This document shows, in pieces, positions 16,562-24,254 of a DNA stretch of 64,000 nt. The position numbers and the translations under genes were made by a program. The notes below the pieces were generated by a model. The model ran no database searches, had not been told where the DNA came from, and was given only the letters and a program-made list of their open reading frames with translations. Origin of the DNA: Chryseobacterium herbae (GTDB lineage: Bacteria > Bacteroidota > Bacteroidia > Flavobacteriales > Weeksellaceae); the NCBI RefSeq assembly GCF_025154075.1, contig NZ_JAOAMU010000001.1, positions 705,991 through 769,990 of the forward strand. Reading direction: 5' to 3'. Each line of letters starts with the position of its first letter. Position 1 is the stretch's first letter.

Positions 16562-17473
16562 ATGGAAAAAATTTTGTCAGTAAAGAATTTGACTAAAAAA
16601 TTCAAGAGAACGGTTGTCAATAATATCTCCTTTGATGTAGAAAGAGGAAATGTGTATGGCCTGCTTGGTCCCAATGGAAGCGGAAAATCTACTACATTTG
16701 GGATGCTGCTTTCTACCATCAACCCGACCAGCGGCGAATGGTACTGGTTTGGAAAGAAAGGAACTGAGCCTGATACATTGAAAAGAATTGGCGCCATCAT
16801 TGAACAGCCCAATTTTTACCCATATCTGGATGCCGAAACGAATCTTAAAATTGTGGCTGAGATCAAAGAAACGCCCTATAGCAGAATCGCAGAAGTTCTG
16901 AAAACGGTAGGCCTTTTTGAAAGGAAAAATGATGCTTTCAAAACGTATTCTCTGGGAATGAAACAGCGTCTTTCCATCGCGTCAGCCATGCTGAACAATC
17001 CTGAGGTGATGATTCTGGACGAACCTACCAACGGCCTGGATCCTGAGGGAATTATTCAGATTCGTGAGATCATCAGTAATATCGCCAAACAAGGGATTAC
17101 CATTATCATTGCCAGCCATCTTCTGGACGAGATTGAAAAGATCTGCAGCCATGTGATCGTATTGAAAGAAGGAAATTCAATCTATTGCGGACGAGTGGAT
17201 GAAATGACCGCGAATAACGGATACTTTGAGCTAAAAGCAGACAATAATACTTTGCTGTTAAGCGCTCTGGAAGAACTTCAGTGGTTCAATACTGTGAAAG
17301 CTGATGGAGAGATCATCAAAGCCCAGATCCGGGAAGATGCCTCTATATCTGCCTCGGCTTTAAATCAAAAGCTTGCTGAAAAGGGAATTTTTCTGTCTCA
17401 TTTGACGAAGAAAAAACTGTCTCTAGAATCTCAATTCCTTGAACTTGTAAAAAACACGAATACCCATGCTTAA
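16562..17473 (+). CDS. ABC transporter ATP-binding protein (BcrA/CcmA type)
   Basis: A 303-residue cytoplasmic ATPase. Walker A is GPNGSGKST (near residue 38), the signature is SLGMKQR (degenerate LSGGQ, usual in this exporter subfamily), Walker B is VMILDEPTNGLDPEG, and the switch His is in IIASHLLDEI. The C-terminal 85 residues form the regulatory extension seen in drug/bacitracin exporter ATPases. Its 3' end overlaps the permease start by 8 bases, indicating translational coupling and a joint complex. Confidence 0.93.
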   Translation: MEKILSVKNLTKKFKRTVVNNISFDVERGNVYGLLGPNGSGKSTTFGMLLSTINPTSGEWYWFGKKGTEPDTLKRIGAIIEQPNFYPYLDAETNLKIVAEIKETPYSRIAEVLKTVGLFERKNDAFKTYSLGMKQRLSIASAMLNNPEVMILDEPTNGLDPEGIIQIREIISNIAKQGITIIIASHLLDEIEKICSHVIVLKEGNSIYCGRVDEMTANNGYFELKADNNTLLLSALEELQWFNTVKADGEIIKAQIREDASISASALNQKLAEKGIFLSHLTKKKLSLESQFLELVKNTNTHA

Positions 17474-18311
17474 ACTATTAAAACTAGAATATTATAAAAA
17501 TCTGAACTACAGACCGTTCAAGGTTTTTACCATCCTGTATTTTGCCATTCTCATCGCCCTTCTATTTATCGGACTGGTAGATCTGAATATTTTCGGAGGA
17601 TCTGTCAACTTAAAGGATCAGGGAATTTATAATTTTCCGGAGATCTGGAATTTCACGACATGGATTGTGGCTTTGCTGAAGATATTCCTTGGATTGATCA
17701 TTGTATTTTCAATTTCCCAGGAATTCACCAACAGGATGTTTAAACAAAATACGATTGACGGATTGAGCAGAAAGGAATTCATAGGATCAAAACTTCTGAC
17801 GATCACAATTTTTACAACAGTTTCCACTCTTATTGTATTTATCATTGCTATGTTTTTGGGACATCAATACTCTAAGGTAACCGACGATTCAAAAACGTAT
17901 GCGGAGGTTTATTTTATAGGAAACTATTTTGTAAAGCTGTTTACATTCTTCTCGTTCCTGATGTTCCTTTCCATATTACTGAGAAAATCTATGTTTGTAT
18001 TCCTTGGTTTCTTTGCATACTGGGTAGTTGAAAAGATTTTAGCAGGTCTGGAAGCTTATCAGAAATTAACAGGAATGCAGGGTGAGCAAAGAAAAGCTGT
18101 ACTGGAAAATGATTTTTTCGTGACCAATCTTTTACCGTTAGAGAGTATGTCAAATTTAATCCCTAATCCATTAATGCGACTGAATATGCTGAAAATTATG
18201 GGAGTGAAATATGAAGCTCATTATCCAACAGAAAGTATGATTGCATGCATCATCTGGTCTGTGATCTTTATTTTCGGATCTTACTGGATTCTGAGAAAAA
18301 GGGATTGGTAG
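17466..18311 (+). CDS. ABC-2-type permease, partner of the upstream ATPase
   Basis: A 281-residue membrane protein with about six hydrophobic helices, for example VFTILYFAILIALLFIGLVD, IFLGLIIVFSISQEFTNRMF and the last helix CIIWSVIFIFGSYWILRKRD. The EFTNRMFKQNTIDGLSRKEF segment after helix 2 is the usual coupling-helix region. The start overlaps the ATPase gene. Substrate is unknown; exporters of this type move peptides, antibiotics or lipids outward. A terminator follows at 18365. Confidence 0.88.
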   Translation: MLKLLKLEYYKNLNYRPFKVFTILYFAILIALLFIGLVDLNIFGGSVNLKDQGIYNFPEIWNFTTWIVALLKIFLGLIIVFSISQEFTNRMFKQNTIDGLSRKEFIGSKLLTITIFTTVSTLIVFIIAMFLGHQYSKVTDDSKTYAEVYFIGNYFVKLFTFFSFLMFLSILLRKSMFVFLGFFAYWVVEKILAGLEAYQKLTGMQGEQRKAVLENDFFVTNLLPLESMSNLIPNPLMRLNMLKIMGVKYEAHYPTESMIACIIWSVIFIFGSYWILRKRDW

Positions 18312-18364
18312 ATGATTAACATTTAAAAATTGAATGATATAAAAATTTAATTGATTTAAAAATG

Positions 18365-18391
18365 AAGTGGTCCTTGGGATCACTTTTTTTG
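18365..18391 (+). terminator. Intrinsic terminator of the ABC operon
   Basis: AAGTGGTCC pairs with GGATCACTT (one G-U pair) around a 3-nt loop, followed by seven T. Confidence 0.85.
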
Positions 18392-18472
18392 TTTCTATGA
18401 GGTAAAATGTTAAAAATAGGGTTTGATCATTTGGTTAATCGATTTTTTATTAATTTTATCAAAATGACAGGA

Positions 18473-19117
18473 ATGAAAAAAATATATTATTTGCCGGGAC
18501 TGATCAGTGCAGTACTTATTCCGATACTGTTCTGGTATTACGGAAATCAGAGGGTACAGCCACAATACACCGTCCTGGAGTTTGCTCTTCCTTCCAAAAA
18601 AGCCTATAATGCGAAGGCAGATAATACATTTGAACCATATAGAAACTGGAATTATAAAAAGATCATTGTAAAACCTAATACATTCACCCAAAATCAAGAA
18701 TATTATATTTCCGAATTAAAAAAGCTTCAGGAAAGAAATGGAAAAGAGACAGGTATTGAATTTGTCATTGATGATCACAATAATTATCAGGATTTTATTG
18801 CTTTGATCAATGCCATGAAACTCGCTGGACAAGATAGTTATGGGGTTGATATAGAAAAAACCAATCATTTTTTTGCCCTTCATTTTTATAAAGATGCGAA
18901 TGTCGTTGAAAAAAACCACAGAATAAAATGTGGAACCGAGGATGCCACTGTTGTTTACAGGATGGATGATAATTATAAAGGTGTGGAAAAATTGAAATAC
19001 CTACTCGACCTGCCTAAACAGTCATATTATATCATCTTCAGCTTTTTGCTTTTCCTGAATATTTCCATGTTCAGCGTTAAAGAAAATCTCCAGATCCAAA
19101 GAAAAGCAGTAACATGA
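18473..19117 (+). CDS. Unknown protein with a membrane helix at each end (tandem paralogue 1)
   Basis: 214 residues from the ATG at 18473 (MKKIYYLPGLI); an ATG at 18464 is also possible. A hydrophobic helix (LPGLISAVLIPILFWYYGNQ) opens the protein and another (SYYIIFSFLLFLNISMFSV) closes it, leaving about 160 residues between, probably outside the cytoplasm. That part resembles nothing I can name; it holds FALPSKKAYNAKADNTFEP and KETGIEFVIDDHNNYQDFIA, reminiscent of the periplasmic part of ExbD-like proteins, though weakly. The stop TGA overlaps the ancestral ATG of paralogue 2 (ATGA), so the pair was translationally coupled. Confidence 0.7.
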   Translation: MKKIYYLPGLISAVLIPILFWYYGNQRVQPQYTVLEFALPSKKAYNAKADNTFEPYRNWNYKKIIVKPNTFTQNQEYYISELKKLQERNGKETGIEFVIDDHNNYQDFIALINAMKLAGQDSYGVDIEKTNHFFALHFYKDANVVEKNHRIKCGTEDATVVYRMDDNYKGVEKLKYLLDLPKQSYYIIFSFLLFLNISMFSVKENLQIQRKAVT

Positions 19118-19139
19118 AAAGATCTATTACTTTCCGGGA

Positions 19140-19748
19140 TTGATCAGTGCAATACTTATTCCACTGCTTTTTTGGTATTATGGAAATCAGAGGGTGCAGC
19201 CACAATATACAGCTCTGGAGTTTGCACTTCCTTCTAAAAAAGCTTATAGTGCGGAGGCAGATAATACATTTGAACCATTTAGAAACTGGAATTATAAAAA
19301 AATAAAAGTAGCTCCCAATACAGCAAAGGAGAACACAAAGCTATACGTTGCTGAGATCCGGAATTTGCAGAAAAGAAATGAGAAAAACTCGGGTATTGAA
19401 TTTATTTTGGATGACCGCAATAACTACGGTGATCTTATTGCATTACTTAATGACGTAGAACTTGCAGGTCAATTTACCTATACGCTTGATGTGGAAAAGA
19501 CATGGCATTTTTTTGTTAGCCATGAATATAATGATCCAAACCCCAAAGAATTATTCGCTGCACTGAGTGACAAGTGCGGAAATATAGGCCGCGATTTTCC
19601 GGAAGAACATTATTTTAAAGGGTTTCAAAAGTTTCAATATCAGATAGCTCAACTTCCTAAAGAGGCATTTTACATCATGTTCGGGTTTTTATTTCTCGTG
19701 AATATTTCGATGCTTAGTATTAAAGAGAGATTTCAAATGCATTATTAA
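19140..19748 (+). CDS. Tandem paralogue 2, N-terminus disrupted by a 1-base deletion
   Basis: The longest intact frame starts at TTG 19140 and gives 202 residues closely similar to paralogue 1 (FALPSKKAYSAEADNTFEP matches FALPSKKAYNAKADNTFEP). The expected start is the ATG at 19114, which overlaps the previous stop. From that ATG the frame meets TGA after nine codons. Adding one A to the AAAA run after the ATG would restore MKKIYYFPGLISAILIP, aligned with paralogue 1. So there is either a real frameshift in a homopolymer or a sequencing error. TTG initiation would still leave a membrane helix. Function unknown. Confidence 0.65.
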   Translation: MISAILIPLLFWYYGNQRVQPQYTALEFALPSKKAYSAEADNTFEPFRNWNYKKIKVAPNTAKENTKLYVAEIRNLQKRNEKNSGIEFILDDRNNYGDLIALLNDVELAGQFTYTLDVEKTWHFFVSHEYNDPNPKELFAALSDKCGNIGRDFPEEHYFKGFQKFQYQIAQLPKEAFYIMFGFLFLVNISMLSIKERFQMHY

Positions 19749-19826
19749 AAAGTATTGCTATCAACCAATTTTCAGCCTTTCTTCAATTTAAACTCTTGAG
19801 TTTATTGCAGTAATTTTATAACAATG

Positions 19827-19859
19827 AAACCTTATAGGTTTTTAAAACCTATAAGGTTT
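19827..19859. repeat. Perfect palindrome AAACCTTATAGGTTTT / complement
   Basis: Two 16-base arms flank a single T. The half-site AAACCTTATAGGTTT recurs at 23957-23971. It lies in a 371-bp gap that also holds a solo inverted-repeat copy at 19881-19910, a CGCAAAGACGTAAGG-type repeat (19941-20035) and the msrAB terminator. Confidence 0.8.
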
Positions 19860-19880
19860 GGTGCGTAAATAATGTACAGA

Positions 19881-19910
19881 AATCTGCGTTATCCGTGAAA
19901 TCTGCGTGAT
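19881..19910. repeat. Solo copy of the GxxExxY-flanking repeat
   Basis: AATCTGC-N12-ATCTGCGTGAT has the same architecture as the inverted repeats flanking the GxxExxY pseudogene at 48559-48588 and 48970-49000. Confidence 0.65.
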
Positions 19911-20085
19911 ATTTTCAACATCCATTTATTATTTTGGTTTTTTGTTGGGAAACCGCAAAGACGTAAGGCATGACTGAAAATGAGAATATTTTAAGGCGCT
20001 AGAAAATCAAAGATTTTCAGCAAGGTTTTACTTCAAAACGTTTAATTATGATTAAATAAATTCATTGCTATTGTGTGGTAGAAAC

Positions 20086-20110
20086 AAAAAAGACCGCCTT
20101 TCAGCGGTCT
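20086..20110 (-). terminator. Intrinsic terminator of the msrAB operon
   Basis: On the minus strand AGACCGC pairs with GCGGTCT around a 6-nt loop and is followed by a run of six U. Confidence 0.85.
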
Positions 20111-20119
20111 CTCTTCATA

Positions 20120-21241
20120 TTACTTTTTATCCAACAGAGATAGATAATCTCCGTAGCCTTTTTTCTCCATTTCAGCTTTTGGGATAAACTTCAGCGAAGC
20201 ACTGTTGATACAGTATCTAAGGCCTCCTTTATCTGTAGGACCATCAGTGAAAACGTGTCCAAGGTGAGCATCTCCCGTTTTACTTCTCACTTCAACTCTT
20301 ACCATTCCGGCAGTTTTGTCCATTTTCTCATCAATCAGTTTCTTAGTGATCGGTTTTGAAAAACTTGGCCATCCACAACCGGATTCAAACTTGTCTGTTG
20401 AAATAAATAAAGGCTCACCAGTGGTGATATCTACATAGATTCCTTCGCGGGTTTCGTTCCAGTATTCATTTTGGAAAGGTCTTTCTGTGGCATTTTCCTG
20501 TGTTACATTATATTGTTCTGCAGTTAACTTTTCTTTCAAAGCTTTTTTATCCTGCTTCTGATATTTTGCTTTGGGAAGTGGGTTTGCATTTTTAGCCATT
20601 TCAAAAAGTCCCGGCTCGATATGACAGTAACCTCCCGGATTTTTATCCAGATAATCCTGATGATAATCCTCTGCTTTATAGAAATTTTTCAATGCTACGG
20701 TTTCCACAACTACTGGCTGAGAATAGTTTTTAGCCAGTTTCAGAACTTCATTTTTCACTAAATTTTCATCTTCTTTATTGCTGAAATAAATACCGGTTCT
20801 GTACTGATTTCCTCTGTCATTTCCCTGTTTATCCAGCGTTGTAGGGTCGATTGTTTTAAAATAAAGATCGATCAGCAGTTTAAGGTCAACCTGTTCAGGA
20901 TCATATTTTACTTTTACCGTTTCTGCAAAACCTGTGGTATGACTTACCACTTCTTCATACGTTGGATTCTGGGTATTTCCGTTGGCATAGCCTACTTCAG
21001 TTCCCACAACTCCGCGGATTTGCTGAAAAAAGTGCTCAGTCCCCCAAAAACATCCGCCTGCAAAATAGATTTCTCTGACATTTTTATTATCCATAATTTC
21101 CTGATTTTCTTTTTCTTTTCCCTTTGTTAATTCTTTGGACTTAGCATTTTTAAAAAGCCCCGATCCTGCAGCAAAAACTGCTATACCCAAGATAATCCCG
21201 AGTACGATAAATATATTTTTCATTTTTTTCTTTTTATCCAT
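20120..21241 (-). CDS. msrAB: Membrane-anchored methionine sulfoxide reductase MsrA-MsrB fusion
   Basis: A 373-residue protein. Lys-rich N-terminus and one helix ([17 protein letters not shown]) indicate anchoring with the catalytic part outside the cytoplasm, comparable to Neisseria PilB. MsrA domain (about 55-210): catalytic GCFWG (Cys64) and [15 protein letters not shown]. MsrB domain (about 240-365): [10 protein letters not shown] and the catalytic Cys in RYCINSASL. Together they reduce the S and R epimers of methionine sulfoxide in oxidised envelope proteins. The ATG overlaps the stop of the DUF417-like gene (TAATG), so it is coupled to it, downstream of an ECF sigma/anti-sigma pair. Confidence 0.95.
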   Translation of the reverse strand: MDKKKKMKNIFIVLGIILGIAVFAAGSGLFKNAKSKELTKGKEKENQEIMDNKNVREIYFAGGCFWGTEHFFQQIRGVVGTEVGYANGNTQNPTYEEVVSHTTGFAETVKVKYDPEQVDLKLLIDLYFKTIDPTTLDKQGNDRGNQYRTGIYFSNKEDENLVKNEVLKLAKNYSQPVVVETVALKNFYKAEDYHQDYLDKNPGGYCHIEPGLFEMAKNANPLPKAKYQKQDKKALKEKLTAEQYNVTQENATERPFQNEYWNETREGIYVDITTGEPLFISTDKFESGCGWPSFSKPITKKLIDEKMDKTAGMVRVEVRSKTGDAHLGHVFTDGPTDKGGLRYCINSASLKFIPKAEMEKKGYGDYLSLLDKK

Positions 21242-21690
21242 TACTTTTTATTGTTTTGTACGATCATTAACCCGAATCCCAGCAACATCAGATCTTTCAG
21301 GATGAAAAAATCTGTGACAGGAACACCATCCACTATTTTCCAGATTCCGGGTGTTGTGAAAAGATAGCTCAGTGTTACCAGAAATGTCATGATCAGCCCG
21401 ATTCCGGCATACTTTCTTAGAGATGCAAATTTCACACTAAATATCAGTAATAATGCAATGATAATTTCTATCGCTCCGATAGCATTTGACACCATTTGGA
21501 CACTTGCTATTTTATATACGAAGAAAGTAAGAAAATGGTTTTCCACCAGTGGTTTAATAGCAGCTGCCTCGGTAGGTGTAAATTTGAATATTCCAATCCA
21601 GAGCAAAATCAATGCGGCTCCGAAAAGTGAAATATAATATCCCGACTGGTACGTTCCGGATTCGACGTTAAGTTTTGATGTTCCGTTCAT
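21241..21690 (-). CDS. DUF417 (YkgB/RclC-like) membrane protein
   Basis: A 149-residue protein with four hydrophobic helices. [20 protein letters not shown] and the later [17 protein letters not shown] are typical of the DUF417 family. E. coli RclC, from the reactive-chlorine resistance operon, belongs to the same family. Here it is translationally coupled to msrAB (overlap of one base), which repairs the methionine damage caused by hypochlorous acid, so a role in oxidant defence is a reasonable inference. A -7 box lies 38 bp upstream of its ATG. Confidence 0.85.
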   Translation of the reverse strand: MNGTSKLNVESGTYQSGYYISLFGAALILLWIGIFKFTPTEAAAIKPLVENHFLTFFVYKIASVQMVSNAIGAIEIIIALLLIFSVKFASLRKYAGIGLIMTFLVTLSYLFTTPGIWKIVDGVPVTDFFILKDLMLLGFGLMIVQNNKK

Positions 21691-21727
21691 GTCTTTAAGA
21701 TTTTGAATGATACTTTATTATTGTTTT

Positions 21728-21735
21728 CAAAAGTA
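21728..21735 (-). promoter_or_regulatory. Putative internal -7 box before the DUF417/msrAB pair
   Basis: TACTTTTG on the minus strand matches TAnnTTTG. TTTTG lies 15 nt upstream. It would give a basal promoter in the 82-bp gap after the anti-sigma gene. Confidence 0.4.
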
Positions 21736-21772
21736 TAGTCGGAAACATTTCAAAATCCTGACAATATTTACT

Positions 21773-22045
21773 CTAAAGATCTAATTTTTCTAAAACTTTA
21801 TTTTTAAATCCCTGAATATCAGAATCATTAATTTCAGTATTTTCTTTTTGAGAAAGTTTTCTTCTTAAAATATCATCCAGAATCTTCAGTTTTTCTTCAT
21901 ATGCACGGCACCATTTACAGATCTTCAGGTGTATGGAAAGTTGCCAGTCTTCCTTCCGGGAGATGGCCTGTGCATTCCTTTTCTCCATTAGCATTGTGGC
22001 TTTGCTGCATGGCAGGAACAGAATATGAATCAATTTTCTCAACAT
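21773..22045 (-). CDS. Zinc-binding anti-sigma factor (ZAS type)
   Basis: A 90-residue soluble protein. The HxxxCxxC zinc motif is His39-LKI-Cys43-KW-Cys46, the core of zinc anti-sigma domains, some of which release their sigma factor when the cysteines are oxidised. Two further Cys/His are at the N-terminus (Cys13). There is no membrane helix, so the signal would be sensed in the cytoplasm. It begins 14 bp after the ECF sigma gene on the same strand. Identification rests on the motif, small size and position. Confidence 0.8.
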   Translation of the reverse strand: MLRKLIHILFLPCSKATMLMEKRNAQAISRKEDWQLSIHLKICKWCRAYEEKLKILDDILRRKLSQKENTEINDSDIQGFKNKVLEKLDL

Positions 22046-22059
22046 TTTTTATGACATGG

Positions 22060-22614
22060 TTATAAGTTGGTAAACCAGTTGCTATCAAGACATTCCCTTA
22101 GCTGCATTCTACATCTTTGAAGGATCTTCCAAAGATTAGTCGCAGATATCTTCAATTCCTGACTCACTTCCGGCGCTTTTTTCTCCTGAAGATAATACAT
22201 TTTCATCGGAATCTTCCATCTGGAGGGCAAATCCTCTATACAATCTTCAAGGGTTTTATTAAAATCATTATTGTCTAAAAGTTCCGGTTCTTTCTCTGAA
22301 ATATTCCAGTCATTCAAAACACCGTCATTTTTCCAGGAACCGGTTTCATCAAAAAAATGATCCAGTCTGATCTCCGGATCCGATTTATACTTTTTTCGGT
22401 AAAAATCTGCAGCTTTTCTGTTTAAAATAGCTGTCAGCCAGGTCAGCGGCTGGCTTTTTCCTTCAAAAGAATCATAGGACGAAAATGCAGCTAAAAAAAC
22501 ATCCTGCACGATGTCTTCCGCTTCCACTTTATCTGAAAGCAGATAGGCTGCTCTTTTCAAAAGAGGCCCGGAATACTGCTCTACCCAACTTTTCAGCACT
22601 TCATTTTTCGTCAT
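22060..22614 (-). CDS. ECF-type RNA polymerase sigma factor
   Basis: A 184-residue sigma-70 family group 4 protein. Region 2 is visible in LLSDKVEAEDIVQDVFLAAF followed by LTWLTAILNRKAADFYR, and region 4 in LEDCIEDLPSRWKIPMKMYY through SATNLWKILQRCRMQLRECL. A 45-residue acidic linker separates them. It heads the minus-strand operon of anti-sigma, DUF417 protein and MsrAB. This resembles the neisserial ECF sigma factor that controls msrAB. It is probably autoregulated, but I could not identify its promoter confidently. Confidence 0.92.
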   Translation of the reverse strand: MTKNEVLKSWVEQYSGPLLKRAAYLLSDKVEAEDIVQDVFLAAFSSYDSFEGKSQPLTWLTAILNRKAADFYRKKYKSDPEIRLDHFFDETGSWKNDGVLNDWNISEKEPELLDNNDFNKTLEDCIEDLPSRWKIPMKMYYLQEKKAPEVSQELKISATNLWKILQRCRMQLRECLDSNWFTNL

Positions 22615-22691
22615 ATACGGTGAGAATAATTAAAATCTCCAGAACTAAGATAAAAGAAATATTTTTAAAATTTCACAGCAAAATTACACAT

Positions 22692-23612
22692 CTATTTCAA
22701 ATAACCAGAATGATTAAAAAATGCATGATGTTCATTTTTCGAATAGTTGATGCTTATTATTTCATTGAGGGCTTTCTTTTTATCTTTGGCCTGATCATAA
22801 TAGCTTTTACATATAGCATATCCTATAAAATAGGAAAGATCAGCGGGTCTGTCTTTAGAAGAACTTCCATTATACATCCATTTTTCTATATTATACAGAT
22901 ACATATCCTGTTGAAATTCTTTCCAAAGCTCTTTTTCATGCTGTCGTCCATATTCCAGATAAGCAACAGAAGGGAGTTTTCCTAATAGTTTTTCTGCTAC
23001 AAAATCACAGGAGCCTTCCATTATTGCCCAACCTAATAAATCCAGATTCTGATATTCCTCTTCGTTATTAACACCATTGACGTAATCCTGTTGTACATGC
23101 ACAAGCTCATGAGCAATATTATATTCTGTAGAAAGCTTAAGTTCAAGACCGGAAAGAGGAGTAATGGCAGCAACCTCTGTTCCTATCAAAATAAAATCCT
23201 TGGTTGTAGTACCGCCTCTGTCAAAAATCCCGATGACAAAACTAATCTGTGGACCATAAAATTGGGGATATACTTCTTTAAAAGACCAATACAATTTTGC
23301 CATATCATAATTCTGTGTTGCAATTTCTAAAGTAAGTTGGCGCACACTATTCCAGCGTGGAGTATTTTTATGAATACTTTTCAAATAATCGGAAGCATTC
23401 ATTTTATCCATCTTTAGAAGAGCTTTCAGAGCAGGACTTGCTTTTTGCAAATAATTTGAATTGATAATTTGAATCTGTTTTAATGAATCCTTAGATTTTT
23501 GTACCTGATCATATGCTTTCCAAAAATTGATGACATCATTATTTGATATCGTTTTTTGAGAATAGCCGGATAATGTTGAAAACAAAAATAATAAGGTGAT
23601 AAAGTATTTCAT
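22692..23612 (-). CDS. Secreted DUF2268-like zinc metallopeptidase
   Basis: 306 residues from the ATG at 23612 (MKYFITLLFLFSTLSGYSQ, a clean signal peptide); the frame extends 15 codons upstream without a better start. The zinc motif is HELVH within YNIAHELVHVQQDYV, and a downstream Glu is in LGWAIMEGSCDFVAEKL, an arrangement like DUF2268 predicted Zn-dependent proteases. C-terminal helices include DLSYFIGYAICKSYYDQA. It is followed on the same strand by the sigma operon, but the 78-bp gap makes co-transcription uncertain. Substrate unknown. Confidence 0.82.
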   Translation of the reverse strand: MKYFITLLFLFSTLSGYSQKTISNNDVINFWKAYDQVQKSKDSLKQIQIINSNYLQKASPALKALLKMDKMNASDYLKSIHKNTPRWNSVRQLTLEIATQNYDMAKLYWSFKEVYPQFYGPQISFVIGIFDRGGTTTKDFILIGTEVAAITPLSGLELKLSTEYNIAHELVHVQQDYVNGVNNEEEYQNLDLLGWAIMEGSCDFVAEKLLGKLPSVAYLEYGRQHEKELWKEFQQDMYLYNIEKWMYNGSSSKDRPADLSYFIGYAICKSYYDQAKDKKKALNEIISINYSKNEHHAFFNHSGYLK

Positions 23613-23699
23613 TAGGATTCTTTGTACCAAGATAAAACATTTAAATATATCACTCAAAATACATTATAATTATCTCTCTTTTAATTGATAATCGTGTGT

Positions 23700-24140
23700 T
23701 TTTATGTTGGATAACCGCAAAGACACTAAAGTTTTCTCACCTCCTTTATGTTGATAAGGCGCAAGGATTTCATCTCCGATAAAATTGAATACCGCCGTCA
23801 TTGCGAGGAGCACAGCGACGAAGCAATCTCATCATCTTGTTAAAAATTTTTGATTTTCTTGCACCTTAAAAAAAGGCTTGATAGTTAAATCCTTTGCGTC
23901 ATTGCGTTAATCCAATAAGATTTTGCTTTTCCTAAGGTGGCTTATCGTTGTAAGGCCAACAAACCTTATAGGTTTATATAAAAACAATACTTAAGTTTTC
24001 TGCTTTGAGATTGCTTCGTCGCTTCGCTCCTCGCAATGACAAAAATACATTCTTTCAGGAAATCTTGATTTTCTTGCGCCTTATCCATCAGATGATGCTT
24101 GAAATTCTTTGCGCCTTGCGTTTATCCAACAACAAATAAA
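23700..24140. repeat. Nested inverted-repeat block upstream of alaS
   Basis: This block takes up most of the 642-bp gap. Outer elements are GGATAACCGCAAAGACACT (about 23708) and its inverted kin GCGCCTTGCGTTTATCC (about 24110). Within lie AAGGCGCAAGG and CTTGCGCCTTATCC. The inner pair is a 34-mer at 23797-23830 (GTCATTGCGAGGAGCACAGC...) and its inverted copy at 24007-24040. A half palindrome AAACCTTATAGGTTT is at 23957-23971. The third copy of the 34-mer is at 34958-34991. Confidence 0.85.
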
Positions 24141-24203
24141 CTTTACTTCATCTACACCATTCAAAACATAGCATAAAGTTATTTACAAATCGCTTAAAAA
24201 CAT

Positions 24204-24211
24204 TAAATTTG
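24204..24211 (+). promoter_or_regulatory. Putative -7 box of alaS
   Basis: TAAATTTG matches TAnnTTTG and is 43 bases before the alaS ATG. Confidence 0.5.
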
Positions 24212-24254
24212 CATCTTATCAAAAATTTGATAGTTTTAAAAGCAAAGCAATACT

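Noticed and set aside
22485..22985. Plus-strand frame of 166 codons over the sigma factor and metallopeptidase ends
   Set aside because: It is hydrophobic only because it is antisense to coding DNA; both overlapped genes have clear motifs.
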